Origin: Bradyrhizobium sp. B124
GTDB lineage: Bacteria; Pseudomonadota; Alphaproteobacteria; Rhizobiales; Xanthobacteraceae
Direction: 5' to 3'
DNA length: 64,000 nt
Assembly: GCF_038967635.1 (NCBI RefSeq)
Contig: NZ_CP152413.1
Location: 1,240,001-1,304,000, forward strand
The translations under genes and the position numbers were made by a program. Of the stretch, positions 19,149 to 27,906 are shown piece after piece. The notes under the pieces are model-generated. The model did not search any database and was not told the DNA's origin. It was given only the letters and a program-made list of their open reading frames with translations. Position 1 is the stretch's first letter, and each line of letters starts with the position of its first letter.

Positions 19149-19445
19149 ATGCGGACGATGATTCTTGCTGCTGCGGCGTCTGTGGTCGCGCTCGCTACGC
19201 TTGGTACGGCGCCCTCCCATGCCGTCGGCGTGCGCTACCCGTTCTGCATCCAGGGCGACCGCTATCCAGGTCTCAGCAACTGCTCCTATCCGTCCTATGA
19301 GGCGTGCCTCGCCACCGCCTCCGGCATCGGACAGAACTGCATCGCCAACCCCTATTATGCCGGCGACAACGACCCGCGCTCCTATCTGCACGTCTCCCCG
19401 CGGGACCGCCGCGAGGGCAACTTTTTCGACCTGTTCATTCACTGA
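19149..19445 (+). CDS. DUF3551 exported protein (first of two)
   Basis: 98 residues from MRTMILAAAASVVALATLGT; signal peptide ends near SHA. The DUF3551 core is plain: VRYPFCIQGDRYPGLSNCSY, PSYEACLATASGIGQNCIAN, PYYAG, with four conserved Cys (two disulfides likely in the periplasm) and the NPYY signature. Function unknown; the family is abundant in Bradyrhizobium. The start at 19149 is chosen over the ATG at 19143 because AAGGA (19138-19142) is 6 bases before it and touches the other. Followed 118 bases later by a paralogue. Confidence 0.85.
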   Translation: MRTMILAAAASVVALATLGTAPSHAVGVRYPFCIQGDRYPGLSNCSYPSYEACLATASGIGQNCIANPYYAGDNDPRSYLHVSPRDRREGNFFDLFIH

Positions 19446-19563
19446 CACCCGGCCCGGCGTCGCCGCCGCGGGAATGTGAATTGATCGTTCCCGCACGCCG
19501 GTGCCTATTCGCACGGATGGTTCGGCGCGAGCGTTGCCGGTGCCAGATCGACTGGAGCTTCTG

Positions 19564-19845
19564 ATGCGAAACCTGATTCTGGTACTGTTTCCGGCGCTCC
19601 TAGCGCTGGGTACCATCGCAAGTACGCCAGCCAATGCCCAGAAATACGATTCGACCTCGCCGATCTGCAAGACGAACTACCGATGGGGCGGTGAGGATAC
19701 CGACTGCGGCTACATCTCGCTGGAGCAGTGCCGCGCCTCAGCGTCCGGCCTCGCCGCGATGTGCATCAACAATCCCTATTATGCCGGGCCGCCGATCGAT
19801 CGTCGGCCGAGCCAGTCTGGCAGACGGCCTCGCCCCGCTTATTGA
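19564..19845 (+). CDS. DUF3551 exported protein (second of two)
   Basis: 93 residues from MRNLILVLFPALLALGTIAS, signal peptide to about ANAQ. Core features shared with the upstream gene: a first Cys in SPICKTNYRWGGEDTDCGYI, the SLEQCRASASGLAAMCINNPYY segment and a Pro/Arg-rich tail. GGAG (19554-19557) lies 6 bases before the ATG; a longer frame from 19501 would spoil the signal peptide. The two copies differ much outside the Cys/NPYY core, so the duplication is old. Confidence 0.85.
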   Translation: MRNLILVLFPALLALGTIASTPANAQKYDSTSPICKTNYRWGGEDTDCGYISLEQCRASASGLAAMCINNPYYAGPPIDRRPSQSGRRPRPAY

Positions 19846-19908
19846 GGGCTCAAGCCCTTTCCATTCCGATTTAATCAGAGCGGAAAAGGCCCTAGATTCC
19901 TGCGCTTA

Positions 19909-19954
19909 GCGAGCGTTCTTCACACGAACCGCGATCCACTTCGCGCGAAGCGCT
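19909..19954. repeat. short interspersed palindrome, copy B
   Basis: Related to the element at 831-876: shares TTCTTCAC, CGAACCG, TCCACTTCGC and a closing inverted AGCG/CGCT. It ends on the stop codon of lolD, as copy A does on that of fabZ. Confidence 0.45.
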
Positions 19955-20651
19955 ATTCGAGCTCGACGACCTGGCCGTTCGACAGCGACACCCGGCGATC
20001 CATCCGTGCGGCGAGATCCATGTTGTGGGTCGCGATCAGCATCGCGACCCGGGTCGCCTTCACGAGCTGCATCAGCGCGTTGAAGACGTGATCGGCCGTT
20101 CCCGGATCCAGATTCCCGGTCGGCTCGTCCGCAAACAGCACCCGCGGTGCGTTCGCAACCGCGCGCGCGATCGCCACACGCTGCTGTTCGCCGCCCGAGA
20201 GCTCGGCGGGACGATGGGTGATGCGGTCGCCAAGTCCGAGATAGGACAGGATCTCGGTCGCGCGTTTCACGGTTTCGGAGCGCTTGAGGCCACGAATCAT
20301 CTGCGGCAGCATGACGTTCTCGAGCGCCGAGAACTCCGGCAACAGCCGGTGCGACTGATAGACGAAGCCGATATCGGAGCGGCGAATCTGCGTGCGGTCG
20401 ACGTCGGACATCTGCGAGGTCGGCGTGCCCGCGACATAGACCTCACCCTCATCGGGACTCTCGAGCAGGCCCGCGATGTGCAGCAGCGTCGACTTGCCGG
20501 ATCCCGACGGCGCCACCAGCGCCACCGATTGACCGGGCCACAGCGCCAGCTTGGCGCCGTTCAGGACCGTCAGCGTCGCTTCGCCCTGCCTGTATTCCCG
20601 CTTGATATCATGAAGATAGACGACCGGTACGTCTTCCGCCCCCTCTGCCAT
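19953..20651 (-). CDS. lolD: lipoprotein-releasing system ATP-binding protein LolD
   Basis: ATPase that powers release of outer-membrane lipoproteins from the inner membrane to LolA. 232 residues from [20 protein letters not shown]. Walker [17 protein letters not shown] (near residue 45), Q-loop [16 protein letters not shown] signature [15 protein letters not shown], Walker [13 protein letters not shown] and H-loop ATHNMD are all present. The first in-frame ATG, 19 codons earlier, overlaps lolC and is rejected. The Lol-type [11 protein letters not shown] segment supports LolD over general export ATPases. It follows its permease with 8 bases between. Confidence 0.95.
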   Translation of the reverse strand: MAEGAEDVPVVYLHDIKREYRQGEATLTVLNGAKLALWPGQSVALVAPSGSGKSTLLHIAGLLESPDEGEVYVAGTPTSQMSDVDRTQIRRSDIGFVYQSHRLLPEFSALENVMLPQMIRGLKRSETVKRATEILSYLGLGDRITHRPAELSGGEQQRVAIARAVANAPRVLFADEPTGNLDPGTADHVFNALMQLVKATRVAMLIATHNMDLAARMDRRVSLSNGQVVELE

Positions 20652-20659
20652 GTGCGCTC

Positions 20660-21940
20660 CTATTCGTACCGGAGCGCTTCGACCGGATCGAGGCGCGCGG
20701 CGCGCCACGACGGGTAGAGCGTCGCAAGGAAGGACAGCGTCAGCGCCATGATCACGACGGCGAGCGTCTCGCCGAAATCGACCTCAGCCGGCAGCTTGGA
20801 GAGGAAATACAGTTCCGGCGAGAACAGCTCGGTGTTGGTGAGCCATGACAGGAACTGCCTGATCGATTCGATGTTCAGGCAGATCAGCATGCCGACCGCA
20901 AAGCCGGTCAGCGTTCCGACCACGCCGATCGAGGCGCCGGTGATCAGGAAGATTCGCATGATCGAGCCCTGCGAAGCGCCCATGGTGCGCAGGATCGCGA
21001 TGTCCTGGCCCTTGTCCTTCACCAGCATGATCAGCCCGGAGACGATGTTGAGCGCTGCGACCAGCACGATCATGGTCAGGATCAGGAACATCACGTTGCG
21101 TTCGACCTGCAGCGCGTTGAAGAACGTCGAGTTGCGCTGCCGCCAGTCGACAAGGAAGACCGGCCGCCCGGCCGCCTCCGTCACCAGCTTGCGGTAGGTG
21201 TCGATCTTGTCCGGATTGGTGGTGAACACCTCGATCGAAGACACGTCGTTGTTGCGGTTGAAATAGGCCTGCGCCTCCGCCAGCGGCATGAACACGAATG
21301 TCGAATCGTATTCCGACATGCCGATCTCGAACACCGCCGTGATCTTGTAGGGCTTGATGCGCGGCGTGGTGCCCATCGGCGTCACCGCGCCCTTCGGCGA
21401 AACCAGCGTGATCATGTCGCCGGCATGCAGCGAGAGCTGGTCGGCAAGCCGGCGGCCGATCGCAACCCCCTGCCCCTCGTCGAAGCCCTCGAGCGTGCCC
21501 TGCTTGATGTTCTTGGCGATCGAGGTGAGGTTGTTGAGATCGTCGGCGCGAATGCCGCGGATGAAGACGCCGGCCGCGTTGAACGGCGACGAGCCGAGCC
21601 CCTGTCCGTCCACGACGGGCGCGGCCAGACGGATGCCCTGCACCTGGCTGATGCGGTCGGCGACATCCTTCCAGTCGGTCAGCGGCGATTCTAGTGGCTG
21701 CACCAGAAGGTGGCCGTTGAGGCCGAGGATCTTGTCGAGCAGCTCCTTGCGGAAGCCGTTCATGACGGCCATCACCACGATCAGCGTGGCAACGCCGAGC
21801 ATGATGCCGAGGAACGAAAAGCCGGCGATGACCGAGATGAACCCTTCCTTGCGGCGCGCGCGCAGATAGCGTCCGGACAGCAGCCATTCGAATGGCGCAA
21901 AAGGCGGGGTACGGACTGGCTCGCTCATGGTCTCATCCAT
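20660..21940 (-). CDS. lolC: lipoprotein-releasing system permease LolC/LolE type
   Basis: Inner-membrane partner of LolD. 426 residues; four membrane helices with the FtsX-like topology: one near residue 35-60 ([20 protein letters not shown]), a large periplasmic domain (about 65-280), then three C-terminal helices ([59 protein letters not shown]). The coupling segment [17 protein letters not shown] that docks on the ATPase is conserved. A single LolC/E gene with LolD suggests the LolF-type arrangement of alphaproteobacteria, where one permease serves as a homodimer; this is inference. Start could also be the ATG at 21928. Confidence 0.94.
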   Translation of the reverse strand: MDETMSEPVRTPPFAPFEWLLSGRYLRARRKEGFISVIAGFSFLGIMLGVATLIVVMAVMNGFRKELLDKILGLNGHLLVQPLESPLTDWKDVADRISQVQGIRLAAPVVDGQGLGSSPFNAAGVFIRGIRADDLNNLTSIAKNIKQGTLEGFDEGQGVAIGRRLADQLSLHAGDMITLVSPKGAVTPMGTTPRIKPYKITAVFEIGMSEYDSTFVFMPLAEAQAYFNRNNDVSSIEVFTTNPDKIDTYRKLVTEAAGRPVFLVDWRQRNSTFFNALQVERNVMFLILTMIVLVAALNIVSGLIMLVKDKGQDIAILRTMGASQGSIMRIFLITGASIGVVGTLTGFAVGMLICLNIESIRQFLSWLTNTELFSPELYFLSKLPAEVDFGETLAVVIMALTLSFLATLYPSWRAARLDPVEALRYE

Positions 21941-22012
21941 CTCTCGATAATCCCATGATTCGGGTCAAATGTGGCCGGATTACCCCGCCGATTGATACGG
22001 CGTGAATAAACT

Positions 22013-23332
22013 TTAACCCGCGAGCTTCGCGACCACGTCCGCGGGGCTCATGTTCTCGCGTGAACCGTCGCTGCGGCGCTTCACTTCGACCTTGCCTTCC
22101 GCGAGCCCCTTGGGCCCAACGAGAATCTGCCAGGGGATACCGATCAGATCGGCCGCGGCGAACTTGGCGCCGGCGCGCTGATCGGTGTCGTCGTAGAGCA
22201 CATCGACGCCCTTCGCCGAGAGCTCGCGATAGAGCTGCTCGCAGGCGCCGTCGACCGCGGCATCGCCCTGCTTGAGGTTGAGGATCGCGGCGCGGAACGG
22301 CGCGACCGCCTCGGGCCACTTGATGCCGGCGTCATCGTGACAGGCCTCGATGATCGCGCCGACCAGACGCGATACGCCGACACCGTAGGAACCGCCATGG
22401 ATCGGCACGTCGACGCCATCGGGGCCCGCCACCATCGCCTTCATGGTGTCGGAATATTTGGTGCCGAAATAGAATATCTGGCCGACCTCGATACCGCGGG
22501 TGTTGAGCCGCTTGGCTTCAGGCACTTCCTGCTCGAAGCGCGCAGCCTCGTGGACGTCCTCCGTCGCCGCATAGACCGAGGTCCACTGCTTGATGATCGG
22601 CGTGAGATCGCCCTCATAGTCGACGTCCTCGCCCGGCACCGGCAGGTCCAGCACATCGCGGTTGATGTAGACGCCGGACTCGCCGGTCTCCGCCAGCACG
22701 ATGAATTCGTGGCTGAGGTCGCCGCCGATCGGGCCGGTCTCGGCCCGCATCGGGATCGCCTTCAGGCCCATTCGCGCGAAGGTGCGCAGATAAGCCACGA
22801 ACATCTTGTTGTAGGAGCGCCGTGCGCCGGCCTCGTCGAGGTCGAACGAATAGGCGTCCTTCATCAGGAATTCGCGGCCGCGCATCACGCCGAAACGCGG
22901 ACGCTGCTCGTCGCGGAACTTCCACTGGATGTGGTAGAGGTTGAGCGGCAGGTTCTTGTAGGACTTGACGTAGGAGCGGAAGATCTCGGTGATCATTTCC
23001 TCATTGGTCGGTCCGTACAACAGCTCGCGCTTGTGACGATCGAGGATGCGCAGCATCTCCGGGCCATAGGCGTCGTAGCGGCCGCTTTCGCGCCAGAGAT
23101 CGGCAAGCTGCAGCGTCGGCATCAAGAGCTCGAGCGCACCGGCGCGGTTCTGCTCCTCGCGAACGATCTGCTCGATCTTCTTCAGCACCCGGAAGCCGAG
23201 CGGCAGCCAGGCATAGATGCCGGCCGCCTCCTGCCGCATCATGCCCGCGCGCAGCATCAGCCGATGCGAGACGATCTCCGCCTCTTTCGGGTTTTCTTTC
23301 AGGATGGGCAGAAAAAACCGCGACAATCGCAT
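22013..23332 (-). CDS. proS: prolyl-tRNA synthetase, short type without editing insert
   Basis: Charges tRNA-Pro. 439 residues, the compact alphaproteobacterial type that lacks the INS editing domain between class II motifs 2 and 3. Class II motifs: motif 1 near [20 protein letters not shown], motif 2 [23 protein letters not shown], motif 3 [20 protein letters not shown]. The C-terminal anticodon-binding domain includes [20 protein letters not shown]. Lying upstream of lolC on the same strand matches the proS-lolC-lolD order of related genomes. The 164 bases above it (23333-23496) hold no gene. Confidence 0.97.
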   Translation of the reverse strand: MRLSRFFLPILKENPKEAEIVSHRLMLRAGMMRQEAAGIYAWLPLGFRVLKKIEQIVREEQNRAGALELLMPTLQLADLWRESGRYDAYGPEMLRILDRHKRELLYGPTNEEMITEIFRSYVKSYKNLPLNLYHIQWKFRDEQRPRFGVMRGREFLMKDAYSFDLDEAGARRSYNKMFVAYLRTFARMGLKAIPMRAETGPIGGDLSHEFIVLAETGESGVYINRDVLDLPVPGEDVDYEGDLTPIIKQWTSVYAATEDVHEAARFEQEVPEAKRLNTRGIEVGQIFYFGTKYSDTMKAMVAGPDGVDVPIHGGSYGVGVSRLVGAIIEACHDDAGIKWPEAVAPFRAAILNLKQGDAAVDGACEQLYRELSAKGVDVLYDDTDQRAGAKFAAADLIGIPWQILVGPKGLAEGKVEVKRRSDGSRENMSPADVVAKLAG

Positions 23333-23496
23333 GGCGTTACTCGGGAATCAGGAAAGCGTGGGAAGCGCAGCAGTGAAACCGGATCGGCTGTGAAAACACA
23401 AGGCCGCCAAATGACAAAAGCCCTTCAAATCAGGCTATTTTCCGCCATTTGAGCGATTTGCGTCCCGCCGACGTGCCCGGCGCGCTGATCGTGCGT

Positions 23497-25074
23497 TTAC
23501 CTGACCTCGAAATCGTCTTCCAGCGTCACTTTCCTGAAATCGGTCACCAGGGCGTCGATCTGCATGTGCCAGCGGCCCGGGACCGGCAACGGCACCTTCT
23601 TCACGTGCCAATAGCCGTCGGGACCCAGCGCGGCGCTGCGTTCCAACGGCTCGACGCCGCGATCCGGCAGGCTCAGCGTCAACGTCGCCTCCTTGGCGGC
23701 GAACGGGCTCGCGTCGCCGTTCATCAGTTGCAGCACAAATTCGTTCTGTCCGACCTTGCCCGGCGCGATCAGCACCTGGAACATCGCGGCATCGGTGTGG
23801 ATGTGGACCGCGAGCGGAACGTCGTCTGACATTGCCAGCACGCGCGGCGGCGGCGTGAAGCGCCATAGCGCGACGAGACCGAGGATCGCGATCATCAGCA
23901 CGAACTCGAGCGCGATCGAGCGCTGCAGCGGCCGCGTGCGGTGAAATTCGCGCGCGATCGCCGGCGTGAACACCAGCCGGTTCAGTACAGCGAGCGTGAG
24001 CAACAGCGACACCAGCACAAGTTTGACGAGGAGAATGTTGCCGTATCCGGTGTCGATCAGTGCGCCAAAGCTTTCGAGCTGAACGACAGCGAGTGCCAGG
24101 CCGGACAAGGCGATCAACGCGACGACCGGCACCGCAAGCGTTGAAAAGCGCCCGAGCACCCGCAGCAGCGAATCCTTGCGCTGCCAGGCCAGCACCGCCA
24201 GCGGCCCGAGCGCACCCATCCAAAACGCCAGGCCAACGCCATGGATGAACAGCGCGGTCCGCGTCAGCCATTGCGGAGAGGCAGTGGTGGCATGACCGCT
24301 GACCGCAAGCGACAGCCCGACACAGATCATTGCGACCGCGGTGCGGATCCAGGCCGCGCTGAACGACGGGCTGCGCCAGGCGATCGCCGCGATCAACATC
24401 GCAGCAATCGCGAGCAGCAGTGCAGGAAACAGGCTGGTGCCGGCGGCGCTGGCCCACGCCGCCCATGTCAGGATGCCCGTGATCGGCAGGTTCAGCAGGT
24501 CGACGCCCTGCAAGCCAAGCGAGGCGACCGCGCCGATGAGGCCGATCGCCAGCGACCACATGATCAGCCGTTCGCCGGCCGGGCCCTGCCCGATCCATGC
24601 AGCAAAGAACACACCGCCGACGCCGGCAAACAGCCCGAGATAGTGCCCGAGCCGTGCCAGCCAGATCAGCGCATGCAGCACGCCGTCGCCAGTTGGCGCC
24701 GCCGAGCCGGTGACGACGCCGATCGAGAACAAGAGCGAGCCCGCGACCGGATGGCCGTCCTGCGACACCACGCGATAGCTGACCACCTGCGTACCCTGAG
24801 GCAAGTCCGCCGGCAGGGTCACCATGACAGATTGATCGACGGCGCGGATCGCGACGTCGCGCGGCTTGCCCGCAGCGTCGAGCAGGCTGACCGCGGTCGG
24901 CGCCACCGCCTCGTTGAAGCGGAGCACCACTGTCTTCGGTGCCTCCGTCACCACGCTGCCATCCGCAGGTTCAGCGGCGATCAGAACGGCATGCGCACGG
25001 GCCGAGGTCGCAAGACACAGCGCCAACAGCAGCGCAGCCAGGCCCGTTACAACCAGACTTGCGACCGCCCGCAC
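23497..25074 (-). CDS. CopC-CopD fusion copper resistance/import protein
   Basis: 525 residues joining two proteins. A signal peptide ends at SARA, so the mature protein begins HAVLIAAEPADG, the N-terminal His that forms the copper site of CopC. The CopC beta-barrel spans about residues 28-125 and includes VVLRFNEAVAP and SQDGHPVAGSLLFSIG. CopD follows from about 135 with eight or so membrane segments (LGLFAGVGGVFFAAW; LLLAIAAMLIAAIAW; VGLAFWMGALGPLAVLAW with others) and ends in a periplasmic beta domain (EFVLQLMNGDASPFAAKEAT). Fused forms are usually called YcnJ-like and are linked to copper uptake. It is the last gene of the copper operon, 3 bases after the YcnI-like gene. Confidence 0.9.
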   Translation of the reverse strand: MRAVASLVVTGLAALLLALCLATSARAHAVLIAAEPADGSVVTEAPKTVVLRFNEAVAPTAVSLLDAAGKPRDVAIRAVDQSVMVTLPADLPQGTQVVSYRVVSQDGHPVAGSLLFSIGVVTGSAAPTGDGVLHALIWLARLGHYLGLFAGVGGVFFAAWIGQGPAGERLIMWSLAIGLIGAVASLGLQGVDLLNLPITGILTWAAWASAAGTSLFPALLLAIAAMLIAAIAWRSPSFSAAWIRTAVAMICVGLSLAVSGHATTASPQWLTRTALFIHGVGLAFWMGALGPLAVLAWQRKDSLLRVLGRFSTLAVPVVALIALSGLALAVVQLESFGALIDTGYGNILLVKLVLVSLLLTLAVLNRLVFTPAIAREFHRTRPLQRSIALEFVLMIAILGLVALWRFTPPPRVLAMSDDVPLAVHIHTDAAMFQVLIAPGKVGQNEFVLQLMNGDASPFAAKEATLTLSLPDRGVEPLERSAALGPDGYWHVKKVPLPVPGRWHMQIDALVTDFRKVTLEDDFEVR

Positions 25075-25077
25075 GGC

Positions 25078-25605
25078 TTACGACTTCGGCAACAGCTTGA
25101 CGCCGGGCGCCGGCGTCTTGCTGCCATGGTCGTGCCAGCCGCCCTGCCCCTCAGCCGGAACATCGATCCAGCGGCTGACGCCCTGTTCGCATTCCTGCAC
25201 GACGGGAAAATACAACGTGGTGTTCGGCTTCAGCGTATCGGTGAGAAACGTCTGCATCACGAACTCGTCGTAGTTCTGGTCGGAGAGCTTGCCACCGCTC
25301 CAGGCGACTTCCTTCACGCCCTCGGAGAGCTTGGCGCCGTGATAGTCGTATTGGGCGGCGTATTTGCCGGTGACCGTATCGAGAGTCCAGCCGGGCTTCG
25401 GCATCGGCTTCACCCCGATCACGCCTTCCGGAATCTGCACGCGGATCTTGATCGTCGCCGATCCCGCGCAGCCATGCGGCACGGCGAAGACAGCCTTATA
25501 ATACGAACCGACCGCCGCCTGCTTTCCTTCAAGCGTGATATGAGCGACCGCCGGCGACGCTGCGAGCAGCGCCGCCGTGGCAATGAAGAGCGTGTGTGAT
25601 CGCAT
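25078..25605 (-). CDS. YcnI-like copper-binding protein (DUF1775)
   Basis: 175 residues. Signal peptide MRSHTLFIATAALLAASPAVA then mature HITLEGKQAAVGSYYKAVFA, whose leading His is the copper ligand of the YcnI family. Further family marks are VPHGCAGSATIKIRVQIPEG, PKPGWTLDTVTGKY and FPVVQECEQGVSRWID. A DHGSK tail adds another His. Likely periplasmic, passing copper between the PCuAC chaperone and the CopC-CopD channel. Very tight spacing with both neighbours indicates one transcript. Confidence 0.9.
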   Translation of the reverse strand: MRSHTLFIATAALLAASPAVAHITLEGKQAAVGSYYKAVFAVPHGCAGSATIKIRVQIPEGVIGVKPMPKPGWTLDTVTGKYAAQYDYHGAKLSEGVKEVAWSGGKLSDQNYDEFVMQTFLTDTLKPNTTLYFPVVQECEQGVSRWIDVPAEGQGGWHDHGSKTPAPGVKLLPKS

Positions 25606-25612
25606 GGCTTCC

Positions 25613-26140
25613 TCACATCTTCTTCATGTCCATGTGACCGGAATGGTCGCCATGGCCGGAGTGGTCGCCGGCACCCGGCGCCTGCGCACCGACAGCCTGG
25701 ACGTCCAGCGAGACCGAGACCTTCCCGGCCTTCTCGAATTCGAGCGTGACCGGCACCTTGTCGCCCTGCTTCAGCGGGTTCTTCAGGTCGAACATCATCA
25801 GGTGATAGCCGCCCGGTGCGAGCTTCACGATCTTGCCCGGCTCGATGGTCAGTCCCTTGTCGAGCGCACGCATCTTCATGACGCCATTGTCCATCGACAT
25901 TTCGTGGACTTCGATCTTGCCGGCGACGTCGCCGGAGCCCGACACCAGCCGGTCGGGCGTCGTCCCCTTGTTCTCGATCGTCAGATAGCCGCCGCCGATC
26001 TTGGCGCCGTTCGGCGTCGCGCGCGTCCACGCCCGCGTGATCACGAGGTCGCCGGCCTTGACGTCCTCCGCGCGTACGGACGTGGACACGAGCGCGGCAG
26101 TCAGCGTCGTGAGGGCGAGGATGCGAGAGAACGATTTCAT
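25613..26140 (-). CDS. periplasmic copper chaperone PCuAC
   Basis: 175 residues. Signal peptide to about VRA. The Cu(I) site H-M-x10-M-x21-H-x-M can be followed: IEVHEMSMDNGVMKMRAL leads to LTIEPGKIVKLAPGGYHLMM. PCuAC supplies copper to cytochrome oxidase subunits and acts with Sco-type or thioredoxin-like proteins. A Met/His-rich tail (GDHSGHGDHSGHMDMKKM) adds a second copper-binding patch, seen in a subgroup of the family. Sits between the TlpA-like and YcnI-like genes. Confidence 0.93.
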   Translation of the reverse strand: MKSFSRILALTTLTAALVSTSVRAEDVKAGDLVITRAWTRATPNGAKIGGGYLTIENKGTTPDRLVSGSGDVAGKIEVHEMSMDNGVMKMRALDKGLTIEPGKIVKLAPGGYHLMMFDLKNPLKQGDKVPVTLEFEKAGKVSVSLDVQAVGAQAPGAGDHSGHGDHSGHMDMKKM

Positions 26141-26174
26141 GGTGACGGCTTCCTTTCAGATTGAAGTAGTTGTG

Positions 26175-26672
26175 CTATCGGATTGTTGCGGCGTGGGCCT
26201 CAGACCATTTGCTCAGATCGGCGATTTCGGCCGATCCTTCGATCGTTGTGATCGTTCCGTCACGAGCGATCAGCATGGTTCGCGGGATATCACCTTGCCA
26301 TGCCGGATCGATCTCAAATCTCAATCGCTCGGCAAAGCCGTCGCCAAAAATCCAGTTTTCGGCGGAAGCGAGCCCGGCGTGATCCAGCATCGATCGCGTC
26401 GCCTCGGGAAGGTTCGGAACCAAATCCGCGCTGATCGTGACGACGTCGATATCGGGATGATCCTTCATGAACTGGCCAAGCTGCGGTAGTTCGACCTTGC
26501 ATGGTCCGCAGGTCACGCCCCAAAAGTGCACCAGGGTCGGATGACCGGCATGCGCATGCAGCAGCTTCTGCCAGCTGCCGCGTTCGAACGGCTTCGGCGC
26601 GCCCTCGCCCGCCGCCAGTGCGGACGGCAGCGTTGCGAGCAGGACAAGAGCAGCGAGCAAATGACGTTTCAT
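26175..26672 (-). CDS. TlpA-like periplasmic thioredoxin
   Basis: 165 residues from MKRHLLAALVLLATLPSALA (signal peptide). Active site Cys55-Gly-Pro-Cys58 in VHFWGVTCGPCKVELPQL; thioredoxin fold elements VVTISADLVPNLPEATRSML and the cis-Pro loop IPRTMLIARDGTI follow. TlpA-family proteins reduce periplasmic cysteines, including those of copper chaperones. Its ATG overlaps the stop of the Asp-box gene by four bases, so the two are coupled; it may keep the cysteines of that protein reduced (inference). Confidence 0.88.
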   Translation of the reverse strand: MKRHLLAALVLLATLPSALAAGEGAPKPFERGSWQKLLHAHAGHPTLVHFWGVTCGPCKVELPQLGQFMKDHPDIDVVTISADLVPNLPEATRSMLDHAGLASAENWIFGDGFAERLRFEIDPAWQGDIPRTMLIARDGTITTIEGSAEIADLSKWSEAHAATIR

Positions 26673-27895
26673 GGTTCGCCCTCGATCGCTTGAAAATGGT
26701 AGCCGTCGGCCTTCGTCATCCACGACAGGTAGGTCTGCCGACTGTCCGAGACCAGCAGCGGATGGTCGGAGCTGTCGGCGGTGTCGGCGATATCAGTGGG
26801 CTTCGACCATGTCGCTCCATCGTCGTGCGACGTCATCAGATTGATCGATGTCTTCTGCCCGTCGAACTCCTTCCAGGCCATCACAAGCCCCCGCGGCCCT
26901 GCGATGATCTGCGGCCGTGACGGGCTGCGGTTCGGCTGACCGATCTGAAGCGGATCGGAGAAGGTTTTGCCGCCGTCGCGTGACCGCGCATAGAACAATC
27001 CCTTGCGCGCCTTTCCGTTGGTGTACCACGTCACGTGGTAGGTTCCTGCGGACGAGATGGTCAGGCTCGGACCGTGGTGCGGGCATGCCGCGATCTGCCA
27101 GTCGTCGCGGCTCACCCGATGCACCTCGCCGGGCGTAGCCAGATCGTTGAATGTCACGATCGCATGGTCGCGCACGCCGCCTTCGAAAATATTCCGGAAC
27201 ACGACCACCGGATGGCCGGCACCATCGAACGCCAGGGCGAGACGGCAGCATTCGCAGGTGTTGTCGGCCACGAGCCGCGCATCGGAATAGGTCGCGCCAC
27301 CGTCCTTCGAAGTCGCAAAGAACAATCCGGCACCGTCATACTTCTCGCCGCGCCGCTGCGCCGGCACGCGGTTGCGCTTGTCGAGCCAGACCGCGAACAC
27401 GGCGCCGGCTGGATCGAAGCCGATCGCCTCGAACCGCTGGCTCTCGTTGTTGGTGGTGACCGGCTTCGGCGGATCGAAGCTGCGCCCGCCATCGGTCGAC
27501 CGCGTGGTCAGCACCTGCCCGTTGAAGGCTTGATCGCGGAAGGTCGAGAAAGCCAACGCGAGCTCCCCCTTGGCGTCGATCGCAACCTTCGGCCGCGCGT
27601 CCGGCCCCCAATCCAGATTGAGCCGCTCCCGCGTCACCTGCACCGGCGTGGAAAAGCTCCTGCCCCGATCTTTCGAGCTCGCGACGGAGATCTGGCCTCC
27701 GGCCATCCAGGCCAGCCACAACGTCCCGTCCGGCGCGAAGGCAGGCGTGACCTTGGTCGCGCAGCGCAGCACGGTCTCCTCGCAGGCCGCTTCGGAGGCG
27801 TGCTGATGGCTCATCTGTGCGATGGCAAGGTTCGGCAAGACCGCAAGCATGACCGTTGCCAGCACCGTCAGAGTCGCAGGTTTGCGGTATGTCAT
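26669..27895 (-). CDS. secreted Asp-box (BNR) beta-propeller protein of the copper operon
   Basis: 408 residues, signal peptide to about AIAQ. Five Asp-box motifs are seen (SKDRGRSF, STDGGRSF, SKDGGATY, SRDGGKTF, SHDDGATW), so a six-bladed propeller as in sialidases is likely. The sialidase arginine triad is not evident: there is no F/Y-R-I-P motif near the start, so the usual automatic name 'exo-alpha-sialidase' is doubtful. Instead there are cysteines at 38, 45, 214, 216, 217 and 271 and a CPHHGP motif at 271-276 (NTCECCRL and AACPHHGP), plus an N-terminal MSHQH. This looks like a metal- or redox-linked propeller. Coupled to the thioredoxin gene downstream and 11 bases after the TonB receptor gene. 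Confidence 0.75.
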   Translation of the reverse strand: MTYRKPATLTVLATVMLAVLPNLAIAQMSHQHASEAACEETVLRCATKVTPAFAPDGTLWLAWMAGGQISVASSKDRGRSFSTPVQVTRERLNLDWGPDARPKVAIDAKGELALAFSTFRDQAFNGQVLTTRSTDGGRSFDPPKPVTTNNESQRFEAIGFDPAGAVFAVWLDKRNRVPAQRRGEKYDGAGLFFATSKDGGATYSDARLVADNTCECCRLALAFDGAGHPVVVFRNIFEGGVRDHAIVTFNDLATPGEVHRVSRDDWQIAACPHHGPSLTISSAGTYHVTWYTNGKARKGLFYARSRDGGKTFSDPLQIGQPNRSPSRPQIIAGPRGLVMAWKEFDGQKTSINLMTSHDDGATWSKPTDIADTADSSDHPLLVSDSRQTYLSWMTKADGYHFQAIEGEP

Positions 27896-27906
27896 CGATG
27901 CGCTCC

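Noticed and set aside
26669..27895. A true secreted sialidase
   Set aside because: Asp-boxes only mark the fold; the F/Y-R-I-P motif is not seen and the operon is for copper.
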